Shown here one piece after another: positions 42,804 to 52,520 of a stretch of 64,000 nt of DNA (the stretch's first letter is position 1; every line of letters begins with the position of its first letter). The stretch is taken from positions 522,203 to 586,202 of the forward strand of contig NZ_KV440949.1 in the NCBI RefSeq assembly GCF_001636315.1. Direction: 5' to 3'. The translations under genes and the position numbers were made by a program. Source of the stretch: Neobacillus mesonae (lineage in GTDB: Bacteria > Bacillota > Bacilli > Bacillales > Cytobacillaceae). A model generated the notes under the pieces. The model was not told the origin of the DNA and searched no databases. It saw nothing but the letters and a program-made list of their open reading frames with translations.

Positions 42804-43505
42804 TCAATTCTCTAACCAATTATAAAAAGGAACGGAAGGATTATACGTTTGTTCCTTTGGATTACTTTTCTGCAGCTGCTTTTGACGAAATTTCTGACCA
42901 TGGTTTTTCGCCTGTTCAACTGTTTTAACTCCATTTTTCTTCCATTCAAACAGAATTCTATCAATATAGCGGAAATTTAACTTACCGGACATGACAGCCT
43001 CTCTTAAGGCAGCTTTAATAATGACTGGATCGTGGTGATCGTCATCCATCCACATGGCGAGGGATTCGCATTCAAATGGGGAAAGCGGACGTCCAAATTC
43101 TTTTTCAAAGCAAGTGTAAAGATCCATTTCTTCTGTCTTCTTTGTTGTCTCTTGGACTTGATTTCGCTGGGAAACCAAAAACTGTTCTACCAGTCTTTCC
43201 CACAATGGTTTAATGGAGTATTTTTCAAAGCGGATTCCGTCATTGGAATATTGGTCAATTATTTCAAGGAAGCCTCTTTGCAGCAACCTTCTAAGGATGT
43301 CATTGCATTCCGCAGTGGAAATAGTCATTCGACCCGATAGCTCCTCCGGGGTCGGAAAATATTTTCCCTTTTCCAAGAAGGTTAAAATATTTAATAAAAG
43401 AACGAGTTCCGTTTCATTTAAAGTAAGATTTCGGTATTCAGAAAATAATAAACTGGGAATGGTAATATTCCCTTCTTCAAGCCATGCTAACACATTTGAT
43501 TTCAT
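42804..43505 (-). CDS. dnaD: Replication initiation protein DnaD
   Basis: A 233-residue primosome component that remodels DNA at oriC and at restart sites. The N-terminal winged helix (TPEELSGRMTISTAECNDILRRL) is followed by the DnaB/DnaD-like DDBH2 domain with YIDRILFEWKKNGVKTVEQA. ATG at 43505 follows AGGAGGTG; the longer frame has no site. It heads dnaD-nth-ypoC. In B. subtilis asnS separates it from aspB; here it does not. Confidence 0.95.
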   Translation of the reverse strand: MKSNVLAWLEEGNITIPSLLFSEYRNLTLNETELVLLLNILTFLEKGKYFPTPEELSGRMTISTAECNDILRRLLQRGFLEIIDQYSNDGIRFEKYSIKPLWERLVEQFLVSQRNQVQETTKKTEEMDLYTCFEKEFGRPLSPFECESLAMWMDDDHHDPVIIKAALREAVMSGKLNFRYIDRILFEWKKNGVKTVEQAKNHGQKFRQKQLQKSNPKEQTYNPSVPFYNWLEN

Positions 43506-43583
43506 CTTTGGACACCTCCTAAACAGTATAACATGAACGGTTGCTCCCAGTAAGACTTTTAGGTATCCAGCATTGGAAATTGA

Positions 43584-43612
43584 AAACAAAAAGTCTGCAG
43601 GATGCAGACTTT
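43584..43612 (-). terminator. Terminator of aspB
   Basis: On the minus strand AGTCTGCA pairs with TGCAGACT and is followed by TTTTTGTTTT. It separates aspB from dnaD. Confidence 0.85.
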
Positions 43613-43622
43613 TATAGTTTCA

Positions 43623-44813
43623 TTATGATTGTTTTGCTTCAACAAATTCCTTCATTCTGGCAACAGCCTTTTCTAACAGGTCAAGTGATGTTGCATATGA
43701 AAGGCGGATATTATCAGGTGTGCCAAAGCCTGAACCTGGAATAACGGCAACTTTTGCTTCGACGAGTAATGCGGAGGCAAAATCATCGACATTTTGATAC
43801 CCGGTCATTTCTGCAGCAGCCTTTACATTTGGATAAAGATAAAACGCACCTTGAGGCTTAACACAAGTAAATCCAGGAATCGCAGTTAATTGCTTATAAA
43901 TGATTTCCAGTCTTTCTTCAAACGCCTTACGCATTACCTCAACCGGCTCCTGCGTCCCATTGTATGCGGCGATTGCTGCATATTGAGCTGTTGTTGTCGG
44001 ATTTGATGTACTGTGGCTGGCCAAATTGGTCATCGCTTTAATAATCTTTTCTTCACCTGCTGCATAACCAATTCTCCATCCTGTCATGGAATGGGACTTG
44101 GAAACACCGTTAATAATGATGGTTTGCGCTTTAAGTTCCGGAGAAAGCTGGGCAATGGATACATGCTTAGCACCACCGTATACAAGCTTTTCATAAATTT
44201 CATCCGAGACAATCAAGATATCTTTTTCCAAGCAGACTTTTCCTAATTCACGAAGCTCTTCTTCGGTATACAATACACCGGTTGGATTGCTTGGAGAGTT
44301 AATAATAACTGCCTTCGTTTTATTCGTAACAGCCTGAGCCAGCTGTTCAGGAGTAATCTTGAATTGATTTTCTTCCTTCCCCTCGATGTAAACAGGTACT
44401 CCGCCTGCCAATTTCACCTGTTCAGGGTAGCTTACCCAATACGGAGTTGGAATGATTACCTCATCCCCGTCATTTAACAGCACTTGAAATAAAGTATACA
44501 GCACGTGCTTGGCACCGTTTCCGACAATAATTTCTGCTGGTTTATAGGTTAGGCCTTGATCGGTTTCAAACTTTTTGATAATCGCCTGCTTCAGGGCAGG
44601 TAATCCTGCTGACGGGGTATATTTCGTAAAGCCTTCATTCATGGATGTAACTGCCGCATCTAAAATATGCTGCGGTGTATTAAAATCGGGCTCCCCTGCC
44701 CCTAAACCGATAACATCCTCCCCTTGTTCCTTTAATTCTTTCGCTTTAGCAGTGATCGCTAATGTCGTTGACGGTGTAAGTGACAACACCCTGTTAGCTA
44801 ATTCCAACACCAT
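43623..44813 (-). CDS. aspB: Aspartate aminotransferase
   Basis: A 396-residue PLP-dependent class I aminotransferase linking aspartate and glutamate. The PLP-binding Lys is in GVSKSHSMTGWRIGYAAG, SPSNPTG binds substrate, and the Arg near the C terminus is in NIRLSYATS. ATG at 44813 follows GGAGGAA; a longer frame from 44828 does not have a site. It follows ypmB as in B. subtilis, but the usual asnS is missing after it. Confidence 0.94.
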   Translation of the reverse strand: MVLELANRVLSLTPSTTLAITAKAKELKEQGEDVIGLGAGEPDFNTPQHILDAAVTSMNEGFTKYTPSAGLPALKQAIIKKFETDQGLTYKPAEIIVGNGAKHVLYTLFQVLLNDGDEVIIPTPYWVSYPEQVKLAGGVPVYIEGKEENQFKITPEQLAQAVTNKTKAVIINSPSNPTGVLYTEEELRELGKVCLEKDILIVSDEIYEKLVYGGAKHVSIAQLSPELKAQTIIINGVSKSHSMTGWRIGYAAGEEKIIKAMTNLASHSTSNPTTTAQYAAIAAYNGTQEPVEVMRKAFEERLEIIYKQLTAIPGFTCVKPQGAFYLYPNVKAAAEMTGYQNVDDFASALLVEAKVAVIPGSGFGTPDNIRLSYATSLDLLEKAVARMKEFVEAKQS

Positions 44814-44840
44814 TAGTACTTCCTCCATTCTCCATCGTTG

Positions 44841-45311
44841 CTATAAATTTTCGATTTTTTTCAGCCATTCCCCTGTTTCAAAATGAATGTAATAATAATT
44901 TATTAGGTTATTTTCAGAACGGTAATAAATTTCCCATAATGGGATATTTTTTTCCATTCCTAGGCGGACTGAAATAATTTTTTTTGGTTGTTTTTCTTGT
45001 AATAGTTTGTGAATGGCATCTTCTTTTGAAAGACCTGCACTCGCTTTTCTTACAATAATTTGCTTACTCTTTTCCGGAATCCATACGATTACTTTTTGTC
45101 CCTGCTGATTCTTTCCCTCAATCACATTAATCTGTTCTTGTCCATTATAAATGTGAAAGTCTTCTACCTGGTCAATTTCTTTACCCGCCAGCTTTACGGC
45201 TTTTACTTCTGCTGCTTTAACAGGTTCCATTGATGTGAAGTATACTTTTAAAGAGGTTCCCAGGAGGACAATGACCAACACGATGGAAATCGAGATCATC
45301 CATTTTTTCAT
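44841..45311 (-). CDS. ypmB: YpmB family protein (DUF5590)
   Basis: A 156-residue protein with an N-terminal membrane anchor (ISIVLVIVLLGTSLKVYF) and an outside domain of two PepSY-like repeats (KEDAIHKLLQEKQPKKIISV, then INYYYIHFETGEWLKKI). Upstream of aspB as in B. subtilis. The role is unknown, possibly in the cell envelope. Confidence 0.85.
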   Translation of the reverse strand: MKKWMISISIVLVIVLLGTSLKVYFTSMEPVKAAEVKAVKLAGKEIDQVEDFHIYNGQEQINVIEGKNQQGQKVIVWIPEKSKQIIVRKASAGLSKEDAIHKLLQEKQPKKIISVRLGMEKNIPLWEIYYRSENNLINYYYIHFETGEWLKKIENL

Positions 45312-45412
45312 TATTCATCACTTCTTTATGTACGATAATCTACTTTACTATTATAACAGGTTATCACAAAAATACGTTAAATCAAGTATGTTTTAAATGA
45401 ATTTTTCCATAA

Positions 45413-46261
45413 TTATTCTACACCGGATGGGATTGTGATAACCTCATATTTTGTTTCAGTAAATTTGATTGTTATAGTGCCATGTTTTTTTGTATAGTAA
45501 ATTTCCGACCATGCTTCATGTAAATCATCCAAGACGTCTGCATTGAGCTGTTGCTCCGTTCCTGCGAACATAACTGATATTTCCGGGTTAAGATTTTGAA
45601 TTAAACTCTTGGATATAGCATCTTCCATTTCCTTGGTAAAATTTGGCAGCTTGAAAATATTCACAGCATCCAATTTCTTGCTTAATAAGGCTTTTTCTGC
45701 CTGATCACTAAAAGATGACATAAGAAAAATTCGATGATTAAAAAACTCCAGCATAAAATCCAAACCTTCATTTTGATTGTTTCCAGCATACTGAACAACG
45801 GCGGTTACTTCCGGAAGGATCACGGCTTTTGTCCCTGTGTTCCAATTTGTTACCTTTAGGTTTGCCGGTAAGAATCGGGAAACAAGCTGTGTTTTCAGTT
45901 TGGATGTCGTGATAATCTCTTGAATTTTGTATTTAGAAATCAGCTTTTTTAATGGCTTTTCTGACAGCAGCCCCATCTCGTTGGTCAAAATTAATGCTTT
46001 TAACTTTTTGACATTATAAAGATCAAGCCATCCTTCCAGTTCAACAATGGTGTCTACTCCGCCAGTATTCACCAGAATGTTTTCAGCATTCGGGCCTTGA
46101 ATGAGTGTCGCATCTCCATCTGAAAGCCCTAAGAAAGTGACGGCCATTTCATTGTCTTTAATATTTAATTTAACCTTTTCAACACTGCTGGCGGGCGCAG
46201 CCGCACCGGCCATTATTGAAAACGGTATTAACAGGCTTAATAGAATAAGTACTATTCTCAA
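45413..46261 (-). CDS. Secreted, degenerate ComEC-type metallo-beta-lactamase domain protein
   Basis: A 282-residue exported protein: signal peptide at 1-25 (LILLSLLIPFSIMAGAAAPA) and then a domain that follows the C-terminal MBL domain of ComEC. The metal site is missing. Where active members read LIDTGG and SHxHxDH, this one reads LVNTGG and LTNEMGLLSE. It is therefore probably a binding or structural protein rather than a hydrolase. A TTG start at 46261 follows AGGAGGTG. It lies between dinG and ypmB, where B. subtilis has the small ypmA. Confidence 0.8.
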   Translation of the reverse strand: MRIVLILLSLLIPFSIMAGAAAPASSVEKVKLNIKDNEMAVTFLGLSDGDATLIQGPNAENILVNTGGVDTIVELEGWLDLYNVKKLKALILTNEMGLLSEKPLKKLISKYKIQEIITTSKLKTQLVSRFLPANLKVTNWNTGTKAVILPEVTAVVQYAGNNQNEGLDFMLEFFNHRIFLMSSFSDQAEKALLSKKLDAVNIFKLPNFTKEMEDAISKSLIQNLNPEISVMFAGTEQQLNADVLDDLHEAWSEIYYTKKHGTITIKFTETKYEVITIPSGVE

Positions 46262-46307
46262 ATAGACACCTCCTATAACACTAGGATGTGCAATTTTCCA
46301 AATATTA

Positions 46308-49112
46308 TCAAACCCAAGAACGAATGATCCTTGCTAATTCATCAATTCTTCCTTTATTAATCGAGACTGGAGGAATAGATGCTAGAAAGCTTTTTCCATA
46401 CTGATTAGTAATTATTCTTTTATCAAATACAACAACAATACCACGGTCAGTTTCTGTCCTGATTAACCTTCCAAACCCTTGTTTAAAGCGGAGGACGGCT
46501 TCCGGTAATGAATATTCCGTAAACGGGTTTCCACCCCGCTCTAAAATTAATTTACTTTTTGCCTCGGTCAACGGCTCATCTGGGGCGCTAAATGGAAGCC
46601 GGACAATACAAAGACAGGAAAGATCCTCACCTGGGATATCGACTCCTTCCCAAAAGCTGCTTGTGCCGAACAAAATCGCTTTATCGTAGCGCTTAAAATT
46701 TCTTGTCAATCTTGCCGGGCTGCCGCTGGATATTCCTTGTGCCATCAGGACAAAATCATTTAAAAAGCCGCTTTCTTTTACGAGATCATACGTTTTCTTC
46801 AACATATCATAAGCAGTAAAAAGAACTAACATCCTCCCTTTTGCCGCTTCGGCAATCGAAATAATTTGCTCCGTTAAGGCAATCACAAATTCATCTAATG
46901 TGACAGTATTAATTTCTGGCAGCTCTTCGGGAATTAGCAGCTTCACTTGCTTCTGATAATTAAATGGTGAAGAAACCATCATTGTTTCCGTTAAGACAGG
47001 GTCAAGACCAAGTTCATTTAGAATGAAATGGAATGAATCGTTAACAGTCAGGGACGCGGAAGTGATGACTGCAGCTTTTTTAACTGAAAAAAATTGCTCC
47101 TGTAATTGGTCCGCGACGACTGCCGGCTGTGCGACAAAGGTAGTAATATTTTGCGGGGAGCGCATATCAATTTCAATCCATTTGACATCATTTTTTTCAC
47201 GAATAAAGCAGTTCATCACCGTATCCCTCAGTTCTTTCACATCATTTAAGAACGTTTGGATTTCCTCTAGTGTAGTCTGTTGATAGGTTGTTAACGGTGT
47301 TTTTGACTTCATAATCCACTTCAAGCGCTCCTTTATGGCTATTTGCAAATCCTTAAGTAAAAATGCCAGTCTCTCCGCGCTAATTACTAATGCCCTTACT
47401 TCTCTTTCGCCATCACTCTGGGAAAATCTTACCTTCGATCGGTAAAATCGTGGTGCCGCTCCAAGTTTCTTTTTCGCAAACAGGGCAATTAAATTAAAAA
47501 ATTCATCGACTTCGTATGTTAAATCCATAACTAGCTGGTTCAACTGGAAAGGATGCAGTAAAGGCTCCTGCCCCTCTGAAATCATTTGAATAATGTCCTC
47601 CATATCATGAAAAAGCTGCGGCTGGTCTTCAAGCCCAAATCTCCCTATTAAAAGGCGAATCGCCAAATAATCTAATGAAGCACCAAAAAACTGTGTTGCC
47701 GTCTTTTCAAAATGATGGCCTTCATCAAGGATGACATAATCATAATCAGGTAAAATCGCGGCCTTTTCCTTAATATCACTTAAAACTAAGGAATGATTAG
47801 TTATAATAATGTCCGCATATTCAGCTTCTTTTTTTGCTTTTAAGTAAAAATCCCTATCTGAGTATTCTTGGTTAAATGAAAAGCCAAATGGACTGCTCTT
47901 TATTTTTTCCCAGAATATATGTCCGCCGCTTGATAAATTCAGTTCATCCTTATCGCCCGTTTCAGTTTCTGTTAGCCATACAAGAATCTGCATTTTTGTT
48001 AACGTTGTGTCATAATTATCGTTTTCATCAGATAGCGATTGATGGAATTTTTCAAGGCTAATATAATGGCTTCTGCCCTTAAGTAAAACAGCGTGTATCT
48101 TAAACGGAAGAATGCTTGCTAATAAAGGAATTTCCTTTTTTAACAGCTGCTCCTGAAGTTGAATCGTATATGTACTGATTACAATCGGTCCACTTTTATT
48201 CTCTTTGCAAAAATAAGCAGCGGGTAAAAGATATCCAAGTGATTTGCCCACACCCGTCCCTGCCTCAATCAATGAATGCCGCTCATAATGGAGGGCGCGA
48301 TACACAGCATCCATCATTTGAAATTGGCCTGACCGTTTTTCAAATGATTTAAACCCTTTATTCAGTAGGTTGATCTTATCATTTTCATGTTCCGGGTAGG
48401 ACAAATTAGTTTGTTCTTGTTCCATATCTATTGTCTTGGCTGTCTTTTTCACGACGAGGTCCTTAACCAATTCCGTATGTTCTGGGATGCCCTCATCCAT
48501 TGGATCGAATTCTTCCAGTATTTCATCCAGCAATTGCTGCAGATCACTTTTTAACCCGCCTGAAAGGGGTAAAAGCTGCCTGATTGTTACCAATGGAAGA
48601 GCAGCCAAGCGCCGCAGGAAGATGAGCAAAAGCTCTGCCGTTACTTCAGCGTCACTGTCTGCCTGGTGTGGACGGTCATGATTTAAATTCTCTTGTTCAG
48701 CTAAGTCAGAAAGCTTATATCCATCAGCAGTTGGATACATAATCCTTGCCATTTCTACCGTATCAAGCACAGGTCCAAAAAAACCCTCATAGCCGGCAGA
48801 GACCAATTCCTCCTGCAAGAACGATAAATCAAACAAAACGTTATGGGCAACAAAGTAGGCCCCATCTAATAAAGTGATTACTTTCTCCGCAATTTCAGAA
48901 AAAACGGGAGCATTTTTGACCATCTCATCGTTGATGCCAGTTAATTCTTCAATAAAAATAGGGATCGATTTTTGGGGATTGATCAATGACGAGAATTGTT
49001 CCGTGATTACTCCATTTTCAATGACCACGGCCGCAAATTGGATAATTCTATCGCCTTTTTTGGGAATATTTCCTGTAGTTTCTAGATCTATTACAACAAA
49101 TTTATTATACAT
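46308..49112 (-). CDS. dinG: DinG: DEDD exonuclease fused to helicase-like domain
   Basis: A 934-residue protein. The N terminus is a DnaQ-like 3'-5' exonuclease (VIDLETTGN, then AHNVLFDLSFL, and HQADSDAEVT), followed by a helicase region with Walker A EAGTGVGKS, DEGHH and the motif VI RFKQGFGRLIRT. This is the Gram-positive DinG/ExoDinG form. ATG at 49112 follows GGGGTG; a frame extension to 49136 has no site. It lies between panD and ypmB-aspB as in B. subtilis. Confidence 0.92.
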   Translation of the reverse strand: MYNKFVVIDLETTGNIPKKGDRIIQFAAVVIENGVITEQFSSLINPQKSIPIFIEELTGINDEMVKNAPVFSEIAEKVITLLDGAYFVAHNVLFDLSFLQEELVSAGYEGFFGPVLDTVEMARIMYPTADGYKLSDLAEQENLNHDRPHQADSDAEVTAELLLIFLRRLAALPLVTIRQLLPLSGGLKSDLQQLLDEILEEFDPMDEGIPEHTELVKDLVVKKTAKTIDMEQEQTNLSYPEHENDKINLLNKGFKSFEKRSGQFQMMDAVYRALHYERHSLIEAGTGVGKSLGYLLPAAYFCKENKSGPIVISTYTIQLQEQLLKKEIPLLASILPFKIHAVLLKGRSHYISLEKFHQSLSDENDNYDTTLTKMQILVWLTETETGDKDELNLSSGGHIFWEKIKSSPFGFSFNQEYSDRDFYLKAKKEAEYADIIITNHSLVLSDIKEKAAILPDYDYVILDEGHHFEKTATQFFGASLDYLAIRLLIGRFGLEDQPQLFHDMEDIIQMISEGQEPLLHPFQLNQLVMDLTYEVDEFFNLIALFAKKKLGAAPRFYRSKVRFSQSDGEREVRALVISAERLAFLLKDLQIAIKERLKWIMKSKTPLTTYQQTTLEEIQTFLNDVKELRDTVMNCFIREKNDVKWIEIDMRSPQNITTFVAQPAVVADQLQEQFFSVKKAAVITSASLTVNDSFHFILNELGLDPVLTETMMVSSPFNYQKQVKLLIPEELPEINTVTLDEFVIALTEQIISIAEAAKGRMLVLFTAYDMLKKTYDLVKESGFLNDFVLMAQGISSGSPARLTRNFKRYDKAILFGTSSFWEGVDIPGEDLSCLCIVRLPFSAPDEPLTEAKSKLILERGGNPFTEYSLPEAVLRFKQGFGRLIRTETDRGIVVVFDKRIITNQYGKSFLASIPPVSINKGRIDELARIIRSWV

Positions 49113-49161
49113 ATCTTTAGCACCCCAAACATTCATTCCTTAAACCGTACCACAAAAATCA

Positions 49162-49191
49162 TAAAAAGAAAATCCCCGATGAATTCGGGGA
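49162..49191 (-). terminator. Terminator of the panBCD operon
   Basis: On the minus strand TCCCCGA pairs with TCGGGGA around ATTCA, then TTTTCTTTTT. Confidence 0.9.
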
Positions 49192-49193
49192 CT

Positions 49194-49577
49194 TTATATA
49201 ATAGTAAGTGCTGGCTCTGCATGAATTAATTCTTTAATGTGGTTATTTTCACCCATTATCGCAACTTTTGGTTTATGGGCTGCGGTTTTTTCTTCCGCAA
49301 CAAGCACATAGGAAATAATGATAACGATATCACCAGGCTGAACGAGGCGGGCTGCAGCACCATTTAAGCAGACAACTCCGCTCCCTCTATCCCCGGGGAT
49401 GATATACGTTTCGAGTCTTGCTCCATTGTTGTTATTGACGATTTGCACTTTTTCATTCGCCATCATGCCGACCGCATCTAAAATATCCTGATCAATGGTA
49501 ATACTACCTACATAGTTTAAATTAGCCTCCGTGACAGTGGCGCGGTGGATTTTCCCGTTCATCATGGTGCGAAACAT
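49194..49577 (-). CDS. panD: Aspartate 1-decarboxylase
   Basis: A 127-residue pro-enzyme that makes beta-alanine from aspartate for pantothenate. It cleaves itself between G24 and S25 (YVGSITID) to make the pyruvoyl group. ATG at 49577 follows GGGGAGG; the size equals the B. subtilis enzyme. Last gene of panBCD, 20 bases behind panC. Confidence 0.96.
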   Translation of the reverse strand: MFRTMMNGKIHRATVTEANLNYVGSITIDQDILDAVGMMANEKVQIVNNNNGARLETYIIPGDRGSGVVCLNGAAARLVQPGDIVIIISYVLVAEEKTAAHKPKVAIMGENNHIKELIHAEPALTII

Positions 49578-49597
49578 ATTATTTAGTTCCTCCCCTA

Positions 49598-50449
49598 TTA
49601 ACAATCGATGTCAATGATTAGATTATCTATTAATCGAGCTTTAGTAAATTTGACAGCAAGTGCAATGATTACTCTGCCTGCAACTGTTTCTACCGGCTGC
49701 AGCTGTGGATAGGAATAGATTTCAACGTAGTCTATTTCTCCACTTGTATCCTTTGAAATCATGTCCTTTATTGTATTAGTAATTTCAATTGGATTTTTTT
49801 CTCCTCGAATGATTGCTGTATTTGCCGCGAGTAAACTTTTATAAAGAATAGGTGCCTGTTCTCTTTCTAAAGGTAAAAGGTTTACATTCCGTGAGCTTTT
49901 AGCCAGTCCGTCGGTTTCACGAACCGTGTCAACAGCGACGAGTTCAATCGGAAAATTAAAGTCGGCAATTAAGCCCTCAATTACTGCTACCTGCTGGGCA
50001 TCCTTCTTCCCAAAATAGGCTCTTGTCGGCATTACAATGTTAAAAAGCTTCGTAATCACGGTAGCAACACCATCAAAATGACCGGGACGGGACTTGCCGC
50101 ATAAAACATCTGTCCGCTGCTGCACTGCTGCTTTTACTGTTAATGGATTGGGATACATTTCCTTCACAGATGGATAGAATAAGAGATCGACTTGTTCACA
50201 TTCAGCTAAAGCACAGTCCCGTTCGAAATCGCGGGGGTAGGCAGCCAGATCCTCCTTTGGTCCAAATTGGATCGGATTCACAAATATACTTAAAACAACA
50301 AGATCATTTTCCTGTCTGGCGTTTTTTATTAATGTGAGATGACCTTCGTGGAGGTAGCCCATAGTTGGAACAAAGCCAACCGTTTTGCCTGCTTCCTTTT
50401 GTAAAGCCAGTTCTGTCCGTAATTCTCTGATGGTTTTGATGATTTTCAT
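49598..50449 (-). CDS. panC: Pantothenate synthetase
   Basis: A 283-residue enzyme that joins pantoate and beta-alanine with [17 protein letters not shown] holds the nucleotide-binding HxGH, and [11 protein letters not shown] the KMSKS-like loop. It overlaps the panB stop by four bases (ATGA), so panB and panC are translationally coupled. Confidence 0.96.
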   Translation of the reverse strand: MKIIKTIRELRTELALQKEAGKTVGFVPTMGYLHEGHLTLIKNARQENDLVVLSIFVNPIQFGPKEDLAAYPRDFERDCALAECEQVDLLFYPSVKEMYPNPLTVKAAVQQRTDVLCGKSRPGHFDGVATVITKLFNIVMPTRAYFGKKDAQQVAVIEGLIADFNFPIELVAVDTVRETDGLAKSSRNVNLLPLEREQAPILYKSLLAANTAIIRGEKNPIEITNTIKDMISKDTSGEIDYVEIYSYPQLQPVETVAGRVIIALAVKFTKARLIDNLIIDIDC

Positions 50450-51282
50450 TGGAAACCTCCGTAAAGGACTTTCAATTCCTCTTCCTTCATTGTAAACGTA
50501 TGCTTTTCTTCAGGAAATTGTTTATTTCTTACATCAGCTGCATAGGCTTGAATGGATTCAATCATAAACGGATGGACAGAATGATATTGCTTCACAAACT
50601 TTGGCACCCTCTCCACTCCATAGCCAATTAGATCATGGTAAACTAAAACTTGACCGTCAACATCTAGACCTGCACCTATTCCAATAATGGGAACAGAGAC
50701 AGCCTTTGACACCTCCGCGGCAAGCTGTTTTGGGACACATTCCAGTACAATCGCAAATGCGCCTGCACGCTCACACTTTTTGGCATCTTCAATTAATTTT
50801 TTCGCCGCATTCGCATCTTTTCCTTGGACCTTGTATCCGCCCAGGACACCAACTGATTGCGGTGTTAAGCCTAAATGGGCACAAACCGGGATTCCGGCTT
50901 TTGTTATCGCAGTGATTTTTTCAATTACCTCGTCGGCACCTTCCAATTTAACAGCATTGGCCCCTGTTTCCTGGATCAATCTTCCCGCATTCATTAAGGT
51001 ATCTTTCATTGATAAATGGTAAGTAAGAAACGGCATATCAACGACAATAAACGTATCCTTTGCCCCGCGTTTTACCGCTTTTGCATGATGAATCATGTCG
51101 TCGAGCGTCACAGAAACGGTTGATTCATAGCCTAGTACAACCATTCCGAGCGAATCGCCGACTAAAATGACATCAACCCCGCCTTGCTCGGCCTGCTTTG
51201 CAGATGGATAGTCGTAAGCCGTCAACATAACAATCTTTTCATTTGATTCCTTCATCTTCAAAAAATCTGTCGTCTGCTTCAT
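50446..51282 (-). CDS. panB: 3-methyl-2-oxobutanoate hydroxymethyltransferase
   Basis: A 278-residue TIM-barrel enzyme for the first step of pantothenate synthesis, transferring hydroxymethyl from methylene-THF to ketoisovalerate. Metal and substrate residues are in [15 protein letters not shown] and [11 protein letters not shown] at 51282 has the better gap from GAGGAGGG; ATG 51285 is also possible. A leader with a pan-motif-like hairpin and a terminator lies in front. Confidence 0.95.
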   Translation of the reverse strand: MKQTTDFLKMKESNEKIVMLTAYDYPSAKQAEQGGVDVILVGDSLGMVVLGYESTVSVTLDDMIHHAKAVKRGAKDTFIVVDMPFLTYHLSMKDTLMNAGRLIQETGANAVKLEGADEVIEKITAITKAGIPVCAHLGLTPQSVGVLGGYKVQGKDANAAKKLIEDAKKCERAGAFAIVLECVPKQLAAEVSKAVSVPIIGIGAGLDVDGQVLVYHDLIGYGVERVPKFVKQYHSVHPFMIESIQAYAADVRNKQFPEEKHTFTMKEEELKVLYGGFQ

Positions 51283-51334
51283 CATTTTCCCTCCTCTTAA
51301 TTGGAAGAGGTGACAAAACGTAAGAAAGAGAGCA

Positions 51335-51364
51335 TAAAAAAATCCTTCTGAAGGCAGAAGGATT
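51335..51364 (-). terminator. Intrinsic terminator inside the panB leader
   Basis: On the minus strand AATCCTTCTG pairs with CAGAAGGATT around CCTT and is followed by TTTTT. It lies about 50 bases before the panB start, between promoter and gene, so it must be conditional for panB to be expressed. Confidence 0.85.
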
Positions 51365-51390
51365 CCGTACTCTTTTGCTTGTTCCATCCC

Positions 51391-51423
51391 TCTGTCCCGG
51401 TCCGTCTTTCGGATCTAGGCAGA
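51391..51423 (-). promoter_or_regulatory. pan motif-like RNA (candidate riboswitch) before panB
   Basis: On the minus strand TCTG/CAGA, CCTAG/CCGGG and TCCG/CGGA stack into one hairpin with an AAAGA loop. It has one unpaired A on each side of the middle helix. Two conserved bulged A residues on opposite strands are the hallmark of the pan motif described before pan genes. The terminator follows 26 bases later. The middle helix has one A-C mismatch, and a tandem second copy was not seen. Confidence 0.7.
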
Positions 51424-51496
51424 AACCTTTTAAATTTTAAGTTATCTAGTAACACATCATCAGGTGCAGTTCACATGCAGGATACTGCCCAATAAA

Positions 51497-51525
51497 ATTG
51501 TACAAAAATTACAATGATCTTGCAA
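51497..51525 (-). promoter_or_regulatory. Sigma-A promoter of the panBCD operon
   Basis: On the minus strand TTGCAA (51520-51525) and TACAAT (51497-51502) with 17 bases between. The leader to panB is then about 210 bases. Confidence 0.8.
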
Positions 51526-51542
51526 GAAGTATATTACTGTCT

Positions 51543-52520
51543 TTAAAGTTCAATATCAGCTGAATACACATGATGAATCACACCGGATTGATCTTCGATT
51601 TTTAATACACCTTCATCCGTAATTCCCAACGCTTTACCTTCAATAACCTCAGTCAGGGTTCTCGCCTTCAGGATTCTTCCAATACTGACAGCGTAGCCTT
51701 CCCATAAAATCTTGATTGGTATAAAACCTTGCTTTAAATAAAGTGAATAAAGTTTCTCAAAGTGCTTGAATATTGTACGGATTAATTCCGCCCGAGAAAT
51801 CTGCTCTCCTTTTTGAATAGACAGAGAGCTCGCCTTGTCTTGCAGCTCCAAAGGAAAATCCTCCAGCTTCTGGTTGACATTAATCCCAACACCGATAATG
51901 ATCGAATGAATCCGGTCTGCCTCCGCTTGTAATTCCGTTAAGATCCCCGTCACTTTCTTGCCGTCAATTAGAATATCATTTGGCCATTTAATTCCCGGTG
52001 TAAGCCCCGTTATTTCTTCCATTGCCTGAACAACAGCTACTGCTGTTAAAAGGGTTAACTGCGGTGCTTTTGTCAGGGGAATGTTTGGTTTAAGAATCAG
52101 GCTCATCCAAATCCCGGTATATTTCGGAGAATGCCAATTTCGATTCATTCTTCCCTTACCAGACCTTTGCTCATCAGCTATCACTACCGTTCCTTCAGGG
52201 ACACCCTGTGATGCTAATTTGTGAGCAATCTTTTGAGTTGATTCAACACTTTCTTCATAATGTATATTCCTGCCAATGAAGCTGGTGGTCAAACCTAGCA
52301 TAATTTCATCAGCCGATACTCTTTCTGGTGTTTTTATAATCCGGTAACCTTTTTTCCTAATCGCCTCAAGCTCGAAGCCTTCTTTTCTTAATTCCTCAAT
52401 ATGTTTCCACACTGCTGTTCTGGAACAGCCGACCAGTTCAGCCAAATATTGTCCCGACAAGTAAGATTCACCGGCGGTTGTGAAGGCATCAAGCAGCTGC
52501 TTCCTTAATTCTGACTGCAT
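51543..52520 (-). CDS. birA: Biotin operon repressor / biotin-protein ligase
   Basis: A 325-residue bifunctional protein: N-terminal winged helix (YLAELVGCSRTAVWKHIEEL) for DNA and a ligase domain with the biotinyl-AMP loop RSGKGRMNRNW. ATG at 52520 follows AAGGAG at 11 bases; the earlier GTG overlaps that site. The length equals B. subtilis BirA. It overlaps the end of cca by 16 bases. Confidence 0.95.
   Translation of the reverse strand: MQSELRKQLLDAFTTAGESYLSGQYLAELVGCSRTAVWKHIEELRKEGFELEAIRKKGYRIIKTPERVSADEIMLGLTTSFIGRNIHYEESVESTQKIAHKLASQGVPEGTVVIADEQRSGKGRMNRNWHSPKYTGIWMSLILKPNIPLTKAPQLTLLTAVAVVQAMEEITGLTPGIKWPNDILIDGKKVTGILTELQAEADRIHSIIIGVGINVNQKLEDFPLELQDKASSLSIQKGEQISRAELIRTIFKHFEKLYSLYLKQGFIPIKILWEGYAVSIGRILKARTLTEVIEGKALGITDEGVLKIEDQSGVIHHVYSADIEL

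Noticed and set aside
51283..51480. T-box leader before panB
   Set aside because: There is a terminator, but I see no T-box sequence; the pan motif fits better.
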